From contig JAGLCH010000060.1 of the NCBI GenBank assembly GCA_023146355.1, forward strand, positions 1 to 10,417: DNA of 10,417 nt. The letters are read 5' to 3'. This DNA comes from Bacteriovoracaceae bacterium (GTDB lineage: Bacteria; Bdellovibrionota; Bacteriovoracia; Bacteriovoracales; Bacteriovoracaceae). The stretch's first letter is position 1; each line of letters opens with the position of its first letter. Position numbers and translations under genes: made by a program. Positions 1-6,594 of the stretch are shown here, piece after piece. The notes under the pieces are model-generated. The model searched no databases. It worked only from the letters and a program-made list of their open reading frames with translations, and was not told the DNA's origin.

Positions 1-2
1 TA

Positions 3-1586
3 AAGCATTTCATTTCCACTGTTCAGAAAGATCAAAAACACCTCGCAAAAATAATATATAGTATTTCTGGAGAAAAAATATATGGAAAAAATATTTACGA
101 TAAGACACAGGACTTACGCCTTCATTTAAAAAATGGGGATATAAATTTGATGAGCTCCTCCTTTAACCTTGATTCTTCAAATACGGCCGTTGGAGACGCT
201 ATAATGACTAATCAAGTCTCTGCACTCCAGTGTTCCCTGGCCTTCCCTGACAAGGTAAATGGTTTAATAGATGGAGAAATGAACTTCGATGATAAATCGA
301 GGAATAAAAATCTATTTACCACTATCACAGATAAAACAACGGCAGCCGATTATAGTTATATTGGAAATTTTAATGGTGACTCTAGTAACGGTTATTTAAA
401 TACGTTTCTAAATCACAATCCTTCTGGAAAGATTGGTACGATTAGCAAAATATCACAAAAAAAGACAACGAAAACATACACTAAAAATAACCTCGTAACC
501 ACAGATTCTTCTGTTGGAACAAGTCTCCTACGGGGCGCACACAATTGGTCAGCAAGAGGTGAAACTAAATACATTAGTCCCACGGAAAACCTTTCGACTC
601 CTGAGCAAAATGGTAGCTCATCAGCTGAAATTATTAATTCTACTGGTAACCCTGAGGAACCGAACCAAAGTAGTGAAGTTCCAGAACGCCAACTAATACT
701 CCCCAGCACAGGAATAAGCTCTCTTCCCCAAATTGGTCTTACAAATAAGACTGAGACGAATAAAGCGAGTACAGAACAGTTAGAGGAGCGAGATGCTCCG
801 CAAGATACTTCCATGCAAGAGTACAAAGCAAGAATGGATAAGATGATGCAAAAAATGGCAGAACTTACAGAAAAAAAGGAAAAGTCTGCAGTGAGCACGG
901 GAAAGGACGTAAAAGAAGAAGATGAGAAAATGGTTGGCCTAGAAAAGACAATTGCAAGTCTAAAGACCCAAATTATGGATCTTAAAAAGAAAAAACCTAT
1001 CGTGAAAGAGGCGCCAAAGGCGACGACCTCTATTGGGATTAGGCCATTTGCACATGAAAATAACAATCAAAGCTCATCCACACGAAGCACCCCAGCTCAA
1101 GCTTCTTCGACGCAGTCAAAACCTGCAACATCGCAACAATCGGTTATCCCATCTCGCCAATCAGCATCACAACAAAGGGCAACCGATAACGAAAATACGT
1201 CAACAAGCATAACTTCCTCTGGCGGAGGAAAAAGCAGTGAATTCTCATTGAGTTCTGAAAAGATAAATCTTGAAGGAAAATTTACTGTAAGCGCTAAAGA
1301 TTTTAATCTCAGTGATAAGGGTGCGATGACAGAACTTTTTCAAAGATCAAATGGTAAACCCATATATGTTACCCAAACTTTACCAGACGGTTCAAAAGAA
1401 GTTGTAATGTATGAAGCGACAAAAGATAAAGACGGAAATATGGCCTACAAACCGAAAAGAATTGGGCCAAACTTTGACCCCACTATCGCAAAGAAAAAAA
1501 CAGAAAAAAAGGCAAAGAAGAAAGAGAAAAGTCGAAAGAGAATGAAGGTTGAGGATCTAAATAAACTAATCGATCAAAGCAAATAA
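3..1586 (+). CDS. Unrecognised coiled-coil/low-complexity protein, 5'-truncated by window edge
   Basis: I do not recognise a family. The frame stays open from position 3 to the TAA at 1584-1586, giving 527 visible residues with no stop before the first in-frame TTG/ATG (147/150). The gene therefore most likely begins outside the window. A GGGG-A stretch at 135-139 could still serve as a ribosome site for a 477-478-residue product. Numbering from 147: residues 1-130 are polar with short hydrophobic patches; about 222-285 is a charged, Met/Lys/Glu-rich probable coiled coil; about 305-370 is a Ser/Thr/Gln/Ala-rich linker ending in a Gly-Gly-Gly run; about 375-440 looks like a small beta-rich domain; and 449-479 is a strongly lysine-rich tail. 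No membrane segment or signal peptide is visible in this part. The 3' end runs into a terminator shared with the convergent asparaginase-like gene. Function unknown; the basic tail could bind acidic partners, which is only inference. Confidence 0.75.
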   Translation, partial: KHFISTVQKDQKHLAKIIYSISGEKIYGKNIYDKTQDLRLHLKNGDINLMSSSFNLDSSNTAVGDAIMTNQVSALQCSLAFPDKVNGLIDGEMNFDDKSRNKNLFTTITDKTTAADYSYIGNFNGDSSNGYLNTFLNHNPSGKIGTISKISQKKTTKTYTKNNLVTTDSSVGTSLLRGAHNWSARGETKYISPTENLSTPEQNGSSSAEIINSTGNPEEPNQSSEVPERQLILPSTGISSLPQIGLTNKTETNKASTEQLEERDAPQDTSMQEYKARMDKMMQKMAELTEKKEKSAVSTGKDVKEEDEKMVGLEKTIASLKTQIMDLKKKKPIVKEAPKATTSIGIRPFAHENNNQSSSTRSTPAQASSTQSKPATSQQSVIPSRQSASQQRATDNENTSTSITSSGGGKSSEFSLSSEKINLEGKFTVSAKDFNLSDKGAMTELFQRSNGKPIYVTQTLPDGSKEVVMYEATKDKDGNMAYKPKRIGPNFDPTIAKKKTEKKAKKKEKSRKRMKVEDLNKLIDQSK

Positions 1587-1612
1587 AAAAACTCCTTCGG
1601 GAGTTTTTTTTT
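1586..1612. terminator. Bidirectional intrinsic terminator, UUCG loop
   Basis: The stem CTCC/GGAG (1592-1595 with 1600-1603) closes a TTCG tetraloop and is extended by an A-run on the left pairing with a T-run on the right (T at 1604-1612). Read on the minus strand, the same hairpin is followed by its own T-run, so it can end transcription of both the left gene and the asparaginase-like gene. The TAA of the latter lies inside the T-run. Confidence 0.9.
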
Positions 1613-2132
1613 ATATCTTTTCAAACGTTCTTTTTTCTTTATTCTTTCTGCATCCAGGAACATTGTAGACCCTACTATGAAAAGCAATATAGACTCCATC
1701 TCCTAAAAGACCTGCCGCCATGAGGGCCTCTGTAACATTTTGACGAGCATCACTATCAAAGAATCCTAAAGGCCGCATGGCACCAGTGAAAATAATTGGA
1801 ATATCAATTTTATCCCCTAGCCGTTCGAGAACAAACTCTGCACTGTGCTGCATGGTATCTGTGCCGTGAAGAATAACAATTGGAATATCTTTTTGCATAT
1901 GATGCTTAATAGAAGTTAGTAAGAAATCACGATCATCATCATTCATCTCAAGTGAGTCCTTTGAAAGGATTGAGAAAATTTCAAGCTGTGTGTGAGGAAG
2001 GCGAAGTTTTTTGAAAATCTGTTCGTTGATAATTGATTCACGGTTCATTAATGAGCCGTCAAACTCACTATATGTTTTCTCAATTGTACCACCGGTGGTG
2101 ATAATGATAACCTTTTGGGTATTATTGTTCAC
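1611..2132 (-). CDS. Short asparaginase-family protein (N-terminal domain only)
   Basis: This is a 173-residue protein matching the N-terminal catalytic domain of the asparaginase/glutaminase family, which hydrolyses L-asparagine to aspartate and ammonia. Visible motifs, numbered from the GTG start, are TTGGTIEKT at 12-20 with the candidate nucleophile T16, an S-x-D-S-like stretch near 57-60, HGTDTM at 89-94 with the Thr-Asp pair T91/D92, and TGAMRPLG at 116-123. The usual enzyme has about 330 residues and a second domain; that domain is absent here, and the end lies in a terminator, so this is not obvious truncation. I chose GTG at 2130-2132 because AGAGAGG (2138-2144) lies 5 nt upstream. 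The longer ATG starts at 2147 and 2204 lack such a site, and the predicted transcript start near 2154 excludes the latter. No signal peptide is seen, so it is probably cytoplasmic. Real asparaginase activity is uncertain, because substrate-site residues from the C-terminal domain are missing. Confidence 0.85.
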   Translation of the reverse strand: MNNNTQKVIIITTGGTIEKTYSEFDGSLMNRESIINEQIFKKLRLPHTQLEIFSILSKDSLEMNDDDRDFLLTSIKHHMQKDIPIVILHGTDTMQHSAEFVLERLGDKIDIPIIFTGAMRPLGFFDSDARQNVTEALMAAGLLGDGVYIAFHSRVYNVPGCRKNKEKRTFEKI

Positions 2133-2160
2133 AAAAACCTCTCTCATTTGGATATGCTCT

Positions 2161-2189
2161 AATATAGAGATAAAGTAACAGCTTTTCAA
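2161..2189 (-). promoter_or_regulatory. Sigma-70-type promoter of the asparaginase-like gene
   Basis: On the minus strand a TTGAAA -35 box (2189-2184) is separated by exactly 17 nt from a TATATT -10 box (2166-2161). Transcription would begin near 2154, leaving a leader of about 22 nt that contains the AGAGAGG ribosome site ahead of the GTG at 2132. The boxes match the consensus well (4-5 of 6 at -35, 5 of 6 at -10). Confidence 0.65.
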
Positions 2190-2215
2190 TGACGAGCAGC
2201 ACAAAAAATAGTGGG

Positions 2216-2243
2216 GTTGACGCCAAAAGAATCACCCCCATCA
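2216..2243 (+). promoter_or_regulatory. Sigma-32-like heat-shock promoter of htpG
   Basis: GTTGACG (2216-2222), 13 nt, then CCCCATCA (2236-2243) resembles the heat-shock sigma consensus CTTGAAA-N(11-16)-CCCCATNT. Downstream is the heat-shock gene htpG, with a start expected near 2250 and a leader of about 40 nt. No good sigma-70 -10 box lies at a suitable spacing from TTGACG. The same bases form an imperfect inverted repeat, TGGGGTTGA (2212-2220) with TCACCCCCA (2232-2240), so an operator or hairpin is an alternative reading. Confidence 0.5.
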
Positions 2244-2288
2244 TTAACAAGTAATATAAATTGTAGATAACATATTTAGGAGATCAAA

Positions 2289-4247
2289 ATGAGTGAAAGA
2301 AAAGGGCAAATCAAGGTTAATACCTCTGACATGTTCCCAATTATTAAAAAATGGCTCTATTCAGAGCACGATATTTTTCTGAGAGAGCTTGTTGCAAATG
2401 CGACTGATGCGATTACAAAACGTGCCTCATTGGCAAGAGGACTAAATACAGAGCTTCCCACAGGAAAGATCCAAGTAGTTGTTTCTAAAGCGAATAAAAC
2501 AATTGAAATTCGTGATAATGGACTAGGAATGACAGAGGCCGAAGTAGAAAAGTACTTGGCCCAGCTAGCATTTTCAGGAGCTGAAGAGTTCGTTAAAAAA
2601 CTCAAAGAGAGCGGAGAAGACAAGCTCGATATAATCGGAAAGTTTGGACTTGGCTTTTACTCTGCATTTATGGTTGCCGGTAAGGTTGAAGTTGAGACTC
2701 TTTCAATGACAGAAGGAGCAACCCCTACTCTTTGGACTTGTGAAGGCGATATAGACTATACATTTGGTGAATCTAGTAAAAGTGAAGTAGGAACAACGAT
2801 CCGCCTTTACCTTAATGAAGATGGAGAAGAATTCCTCGCATCTAATAAAGTAAATGAAACTCTCAAAAACTTCTGTGATTTCATGCCTCATGAGATCTAT
2901 CTACTTGATGAAGAAAAGCAACTCGAAGCAGAAAAGAAAATCGAAGAAGAGTCTGCCAAAGAACTTAAGGACGAGGAGAAAACAACTCCTTATCAGGCAC
3001 AAAAGGTTAACGACATTGTTCCACTTTGGAAGCAAGACCCAAAAGAACTTAAAGATGAAGACTACATCAACTTCTTCAAAAAGATGTACCCTGGCGAGCA
3101 AGAACCACTATTTTGGATCCACTTAAAAGTTGACCACCCATTTACTCTAGATGGAATTCTATACTTCCCTAAGCTAGACCTTCGCCGCCCAACAAATGAA
3201 TCAAATATCCGTTTGTACTGCAAGCAGGTATTTGTATCCAGTAACGTAAAAGACGTAATACCAGAATTTCTTTCGCTACTGAAAGGTGCAATTGACTCAC
3301 ATGACATCCCTCTTAACGTATCTAGATCTTCTCTTCAAGGCGATCCAAATGTCAGAAGAATTTCAAACTACGTTGTAAAGAAAGTTGCTGAAGCGCTTAA
3401 ATCACTAGCAAAGAAGGACCGTGAAAAGTATGAAGCAATCTGGGAGCATATTGGACTCTTTATAAAGTACGGTGTTATCAGTGACACTAAATTTGATGAT
3501 TTAATGAGAGAGAAGGTTATATTTAAGAATTCAGAAGGTAAATATACAACTCTCGCTGAGTACAAAGAGTCTATTCCAGAACAACATGCTGAAAAGCTAG
3601 ATGGAAAGATCATTTACTTTGAGCAAAATAAATCTGACAACTCACTTCGCGAGCACCTTCTCGAAGAGGGAGTTCAGACAATTGAAGTGGAAGATCATAT
3701 CGACCCACACTTCATGCAACACGTAGAGTTCAACATGAAGGGCGACTCTGGCCATAAGTTTAGCTCTGTAGATTCTGAGATTGGAAATATCTTTAAAGAA
3801 GAATCTACAAGTGCGGATGATGTTAAAATCAAGGACCTCTTCAAGAAAGTACTGGTTGGAGAAGAGAAAGAGGGCGAAGAGAAAGACCCAATGAAAACTC
3901 TCACGGGAATGGATGTTGAAATTGGTAAAATTAAAAATGGAAAGGCCCCTGCCTATATCAAGATTGATGAGTCTGCAAAAAGAATGCAGAATATGATGAA
4001 ATCAATGGGCCAGGACAATAGCTTCCCACTCAAGAAGACTCTTGTTGTAAATCCAAGTAATCCTCTTATTCAGAATGCATTCAAAATTTCTGAAAAAGGC
4101 GACAATGCTCCTCTCGTTGAAAAAATCTGTCACTATGTTGAAGATCTGGCCTATATCTCATCAGAGGGACTTAAGGTTGAGGACAAGGATAAGTTTGTGG
4201 CGCGCTCTCAGGAATTAATGAGTGAACTTACAAAATTTGCGTTGTAA
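2289..4247 (+). CDS. htpG: Chaperone protein HtpG (Hsp90)
   Basis: This is the bacterial Hsp90, a cytosolic ATP-dependent dimeric chaperone that remodels client proteins together with DnaK. The 652 residues compare with about 624 in E. coli. The N-terminal GHKL ATPase domain (about 1-205) shows RELVANATDA (catalytic E33, Mg-ligand N37), the nucleotide-binding DNGLGM (76-81, D76) and GKFGLGFYSAF (117-127). A charged linker follows at about 207-250, somewhat longer and richer in Lys/Glu than in E. coli. The middle domain carries LNVSRSSLQ (342-350) with the ATP-contacting arginine R346; many family members have RE rather than RS there. The C-terminal dimerisation part is complete to the TAA at 4245-4247. 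An AGGAG site (about 2278-2282) supports the ATG at 2289. The gene stands alone between a heat-shock-like promoter and a strong terminator, consistent with independent stress regulation. Identification is very secure. Confidence 0.98.
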   Translation: MSERKGQIKVNTSDMFPIIKKWLYSEHDIFLRELVANATDAITKRASLARGLNTELPTGKIQVVVSKANKTIEIRDNGLGMTEAEVEKYLAQLAFSGAEEFVKKLKESGEDKLDIIGKFGLGFYSAFMVAGKVEVETLSMTEGATPTLWTCEGDIDYTFGESSKSEVGTTIRLYLNEDGEEFLASNKVNETLKNFCDFMPHEIYLLDEEKQLEAEKKIEEESAKELKDEEKTTPYQAQKVNDIVPLWKQDPKELKDEDYINFFKKMYPGEQEPLFWIHLKVDHPFTLDGILYFPKLDLRRPTNESNIRLYCKQVFVSSNVKDVIPEFLSLLKGAIDSHDIPLNVSRSSLQGDPNVRRISNYVVKKVAEALKSLAKKDREKYEAIWEHIGLFIKYGVISDTKFDDLMREKVIFKNSEGKYTTLAEYKESIPEQHAEKLDGKIIYFEQNKSDNSLREHLLEEGVQTIEVEDHIDPHFMQHVEFNMKGDSGHKFSSVDSEIGNIFKEESTSADDVKIKDLFKKVLVGEEKEGEEKDPMKTLTGMDVEIGKIKNGKAPAYIKIDESAKRMQNMMKSMGQDNSFPLKKTLVVNPSNPLIQNAFKISEKGDNAPLVEKICHYVEDLAYISSEGLKVEDKDKFVARSQELMSELTKFAL

Positions 4248-4267
4248 TTTTAGATAGATAGAATAAA

Positions 4268-4295
4268 AAAAAGGGTCGCTTTCGCGACCCTTTTT
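4268..4295. terminator. Bidirectional intrinsic terminator after htpG
   Basis: The GC-rich stem GGGTCGC (4273-4279) with GCGACCC (4284-4290) closes a 4-nt loop. It is flanked by an A-run (4265-4272) and a T-run (4291-4295), giving U-tracts in both directions. It ends htpG on the plus strand and the dksA-like transcript with its small downstream reading frame on the minus strand. Confidence 0.93.
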
Positions 4296-4298
4296 CTA

Positions 4299-4364
4299 TT
4301 AAAACTGCCCCATTGTTATGGTGACTATAATTAAAATTAAAAATAAGACCCAGTGCCTTCCCAT
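4299..4364 (-). CDS. Candidate 21-residue single-pass membrane peptide
   Basis: The reading frame runs from ATG (4364-4362) to TAA (4301-4299). It has a short basic N-terminus (Met-Gly-Arg-His-Trp) followed by an almost unbroken hydrophobic stretch of Val/Leu/Ile/Phe (residues 6-14) with mild polar residues up to 18. That fits a minimal transmembrane helix with the N-terminus inside. An AGGAAG ribosome site (4371-4376) lies 6 nt before the ATG, close to ideal. The frame lies 72 nt downstream of the dksA-like gene on the same strand and stops just before the shared terminator. No homology is recognised; such peptides often act on a neighbouring membrane protein or as toxins, which cannot be decided here. 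A chance A/T-rich frame remains possible. Confidence 0.42.
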   Translation of the reverse strand: MGRHWVLFLILIIVTITMGQF

Positions 4365-4436
4365 GTTTCACTTCCTGTTATTTTGTTATCCGCGCATCCT
4401 GCGTCGGTAAAGAATAGCCATGGGATGATCATCTGG

Positions 4437-4925
4437 TCAAGCCGGCAATACTGATTTTAGCCCAAATATTTTCTTACTTTTATCAAATGCAAATGTTTTC
4501 GTACCTTTAACTTCCTCGCCAAGATTAATTTCTGCATTTTCATTTTCGATTACTTTGCCCATAGTATGCGAGCGCTTTGAGTATGGAATATGTGTTTCAA
4601 TTCTCTCTTCGCATTCCTTACAGGTGATGCACTTAGTTGCCATTGGACGTGCAACAAGTCTCTCAAAGGAAATATCCTCGCCGCAATCAGTACAAGTGCC
4701 AAATTCGCCATCCTCAATCTTCTGAAGTGCAATTATGATCTTCTTCACTAAGAAAGACTTTCTCCCTTCAAGCTTCATTGTGAGAAGGGCCTCTCTTTCG
4801 CTGTTGATACGATCAAAGACATCTCCACTTTTGTAATCAGAGCTGATCTGTCCCTGCTCCTGTGTGAGCTTATTTAGCATATCGACAAATTTTAGCTTGA
4901 ACTGGTTTAGGGTTGTCTGATCCAT
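4437..4925 (-). CDS. TraR/DksA-family zinc-finger protein
   Basis: This 162-residue protein of the DksA/TraR family presumably binds the RNA polymerase secondary channel and modulates initiation, with (p)ppGpp in the case of true DksA. The C4 zinc finger is intact: C78-x-x-C81, 17 residues, C99-x-x-C102, the same spacing as DksA; an extra C105 follows. The flanking stretch ISFERLVARPMATKCITCK is strongly family-like. Residues about 5-75 should form the coiled-coil hairpin, with DVFDRI (35-40) at the tip where DksA has D-x-x-D-R-A; the alanine is replaced by isoleucine. The N-terminal globular region is shorter than in E. coli DksA (151 aa), whereas a C-terminal tail of about 50 residues after the finger is extra. 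AGGAG (4932-4936) lies 6 nt before the ATG. Convergent with htpG, downstream of the hldD/FliG-like pair. Family assignment is strong; calling it DksA itself is not justified. Confidence 0.9.
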   Translation of the reverse strand: MDQTTLNQFKLKFVDMLNKLTQEQGQISSDYKSGDVFDRINSEREALLTMKLEGRKSFLVKKIIIALQKIEDGEFGTCTDCGEDISFERLVARPMATKCITCKECEERIETHIPYSKRSHTMGKVIENENAEINLGEEVKGTKTFAFDKSKKIFGLKSVLPA

Positions 4926-4947
4926 TAGTATCTCCTTTTGATTTCAA

Positions 4948-4981
4948 CAAATAATTTATTTGCTGATATCGCTTATTAAGC
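4948..4981. repeat. Two perfect short palindromes upstream of the dksA-like gene
   Basis: CAAATAA-T-TTATTTG (4948-4962) and GCTTA-T-TAAGC (4971-4981) are perfect inverted repeats 8 nt apart. They lie 23-56 nt upstream of the dksA-like start codon. They could be operator sites or leader hairpins; in A/T-rich DNA the first may also be chance. Confidence 0.35.
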
Positions 4982-5050
4982 AAGACTAATGCCAACTATT
5001 AGCACGACATAATAACAACTTATGTAAGGAGCAGTTTGAACCAGTGCCAT
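4976..5050 (-). CDS. Possible 24-residue hydrophobic peptide (weak)
   Basis: An ATG (5050-5048) opens a frame ending at TAA (4978-4976). Its second half is hydrophobic (Tyr-Tyr-Val-Val-Leu-Ile-Val-Gly-Ile), and AGGG sits 4 nt before the ATG. It fills part of the 178-bp gap between the FliG-like and dksA-like genes on their strand. The ribosome site is mediocre and no homology is recognised, so this is a weak candidate. Confidence 0.15.
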   Translation of the reverse strand: MALVQTAPYISCYYVVLIVGISLA

Positions 5051-5103
5051 AAGGCCCTGATATAGGTGTCAAAATGGATTTTGGTCAGAAAGGCACTATA
5101 AAG

Positions 5104-5529
5104 CTAAACGTAGGGATCACTTCCTGATCGATCAATAATAAGCCGACCATTATTAATCATTTCGCGCATTGTAGCGATAATTCGCGCCTGGGCCTCTTGA
5201 ACAAGATTAACCGGTTTCAGTGGGCCGAGGAGAGTATCATCTATCGACTTTTTCATTGAACTAGATATTTGAGAGTAAATATGTGCCTTTAAATCTGGAG
5301 AGCTAATGCGAAGAGCAAGTGCCATATCACTCATATTTATTTCGCGAAAAAGCTCTTGAAGCATTTTCACTGTGAGGAATTGAATATCTTCTAAAGTAAC
5401 GAGCCCATTACGCAACACCTCAACCATCAAGGGGTCCTTTGCCGCCATGATGTCTAGTAGATTATCCCTCTCATCAATAGGTAATCCTGAGAGCAATTCA
5501 ATAGCGGCCTGTAATCCCTTTTGTGGCAT
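5104..5529 (-). CDS. Stand-alone FliG C-terminal domain protein
   Basis: This 141-residue protein resembles the C-terminal third of the flagellar rotor-switch protein FliG (about 330 aa), the part that contacts the stator and sets torque direction. Residues 5-45 resemble the end of the FliG middle region (EDPxLxxxIR-like helix at 31-41). Residues about 45-132 match the C-terminal armadillo/torque part: LVTLEDIQFL (43-52), FREINMSDMALALR (61-74) for the family's L-x-E-V-D-x-x-x-L-x-x-ALK, GPLKPVNLVQEAQ (102-114) for GPVRLSxVExxQ, and a last tail SGSDPYV like the GEDTYV end of enterobacterial FliG. The N-terminal domain that joins FliF is absent, so it cannot be a normal rotor subunit. Its ATG lies 7 nt after the hldD stop, with AGAGG upstream overlapping that stop, so the two are co-transcribed and probably translationally coupled. 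Possible roles are an alternative switch or gliding component or a FliG modulator; all are inference. Confidence 0.85.
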   Translation of the reverse strand: MPQKGLQAAIELLSGLPIDERDNLLDIMAAKDPLMVEVLRNGLVTLEDIQFLTVKMLQELFREINMSDMALALRISSPDLKAHIYSQISSSMKKSIDDTLLGPLKPVNLVQEAQARIIATMREMINNGRLIIDRSGSDPYV

Positions 5530-5536
5530 AAATCCT

Positions 5537-6514
5537 CTAGCAGTTTGGGTTTTCCTTCGACAGATAACTCTGTACGTAGTCTTTTACCCCATCTTCTAGG
5601 GAGTGGAATGAAAAGTCAGGAAAAAGTGTTTTGAACTTGCTCATATTTGCCTGAGTATAATATTGATATTGTCCCTGAAGCTCATCAGGCATTGGAACAA
5701 ACTCTATATTTGGCCTAATATCTAGGGCATTGAACGTTGCGACAACAAGATCTTTGAAAGAACGGGCCTCGCCTGTCCCCATATTATAGATACCAGAATC
5801 CTTACTTTTCGTATTATCAATAAGGGCAATCATTGCGCGCGCAACATCGATTGCGTAAATAAAGTCTCTTAGCTGCTCGCCGTCGGCATACCCTTCTTTA
5901 TGAGACTGAAACAACTTAACAATACCGCCCTCTTTGATCTGCGCAAAGGCCTTACTCACAATAGAGCTCATACTGCCCTTATGATACTCATTTGGGCCAT
6001 ATACATTGAAGAACTTAAGTCCAAACCATTTTGACGGTGCAATTTCTTGTCTTAGAACCCACTCATCAAAAAATTGCTTTGAGTAGCCGTAACGGTTGAG
6101 TGGTAGATATTTTGAAATAGAGTCATGATCATCATCATAACCAAATTCACCTGCTCCATATGTGGCCGCAGAGCTAGCATAAGCGATAGGAAGATCAAGG
6201 TTAGCAGCAATGTCAAAGAGTTGTTGTGAGTACGCGATGTTGTTATCGTAGAGATAATCCATATCAAGCTCGGTTGTAGCTGAACAGGCCCCCATGTGGA
6301 ATATTGAAGTAAGCTGACCAAAAATAGAATCAAACTCACCAGAAAAAAGATCTTCTGCGTGAATGAAGCGGTCGTATTTTAGACCTCTGAGGTTTTTCCA
6401 TTTTAGAGTATCCCGCAAGCGATCTACGATAATGATATCTTTTCGTCCAAGGTTATTGAGTTCTTTAACAAGAACACTTCCAATAAATCCAGCACCACCA
6501 GTAACTAAAATCAT
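5537..6514 (-). CDS. hldD: ADP-L-glycero-D-manno-heptose 6-epimerase
   Basis: HldD (RfaD, WaaD) converts ADP-D-glycero-D-manno-heptose to the L-glycero form, the last step in making the heptose donor for the LPS inner core, in the cytoplasm. The 325 residues compare with 310 in E. coli. Visible features are the Rossmann NAD(P) site GGAGFIG (6-12), FHMGACSATTE (72-82), the active-site region YASSAATYG (112-120), the catalytic Y142-x-x-x-K146 of the extended short-chain dehydrogenase family, and the HldD-specific NVYGPNEYHKGSM (170-182) and YQYYTQAN (283-290) stretches. I chose ATG at 6514 because GGAG (6520-6523) sits 5 nt upstream and the Rossmann strand begins there; a longer frame to 6562 adds 16 unrelated residues. 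It is the first gene of a minus-strand pair with the FliG-like gene. It implies a Gram-negative envelope with a heptose-containing core. No other LPS genes lie in the window. Confidence 0.95.
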   Translation of the reverse strand: MILVTGGAGFIGSVLVKELNNLGRKDIIIVDRLRDTLKWKNLRGLKYDRFIHAEDLFSGEFDSIFGQLTSIFHMGACSATTELDMDYLYDNNIAYSQQLFDIAANLDLPIAYASSAATYGAGEFGYDDDHDSISKYLPLNRYGYSKQFFDEWVLRQEIAPSKWFGLKFFNVYGPNEYHKGSMSSIVSKAFAQIKEGGIVKLFQSHKEGYADGEQLRDFIYAIDVARAMIALIDNTKSKDSGIYNMGTGEARSFKDLVVATFNALDIRPNIEFVPMPDELQGQYQYYTQANMSKFKTLFPDFSFHSLEDGVKDYVQSYLSKENPNC

Positions 6515-6533
6515 ATAGTCTCCAATTAATTCA

Positions 6534-6562
6534 TTGCTTCTTTTATGCCTGAACAATATCAT
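6534..6562 (+). promoter_or_regulatory. Possible promoter of the exported four-Cys protein
   Basis: TTGCTT (6534-6539), 17 nt, TATCAT (6557-6562, 5 of 6 at -10) fits a sigma-70-type promoter with a start near 6569 and a leader of about 26 nt that carries an AAGGA ribosome site before the ATG at 6595. The -35 box is weak. The leftward promoter of hldD must share this 80-bp gap, but I could not place it. Confidence 0.4.
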
Positions 6563-6594
6563 ATTAGAAGTAAACGAGAAATAAAAAGGACATT

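Noticed and set aside
413..1066. A 217-residue open frame on the minus strand.
   Set aside because: It is antisense to the left gene, has no ribosome site noted and its Ser/Phe/Val-rich composition is the mirror of the Lys/Glu/Thr-rich coding strand.
2133..2204. Longer N-terminus for the asparaginase-like protein, from ATG at 2204 or 2147.
   Set aside because: The added residues do not match the family, neither ATG has a good ribosome site, and the predicted promoter boxes (2189-2161) lie inside the longest version.
4386..4421. An 11-residue basic peptide frame (ATG at 4421) on the minus strand.
   Set aside because: Too short and without an adequate ribosome site; a leader-peptide role cannot be supported from sequence alone.
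4337..4432. A 31-residue minus-strand frame just after the dksA-like stop.
   Set aside because: It lacks a ribosome site and overlaps the better-supported 21-residue membrane peptide in another frame.
6515..6562. Sixteen-residue N-terminal extension of HldD.
   Set aside because: GGAG sits 5 nt before the ATG at 6514, and HldD begins with the Rossmann strand MILVTGGAGF-like sequence; the extension is unrelated.
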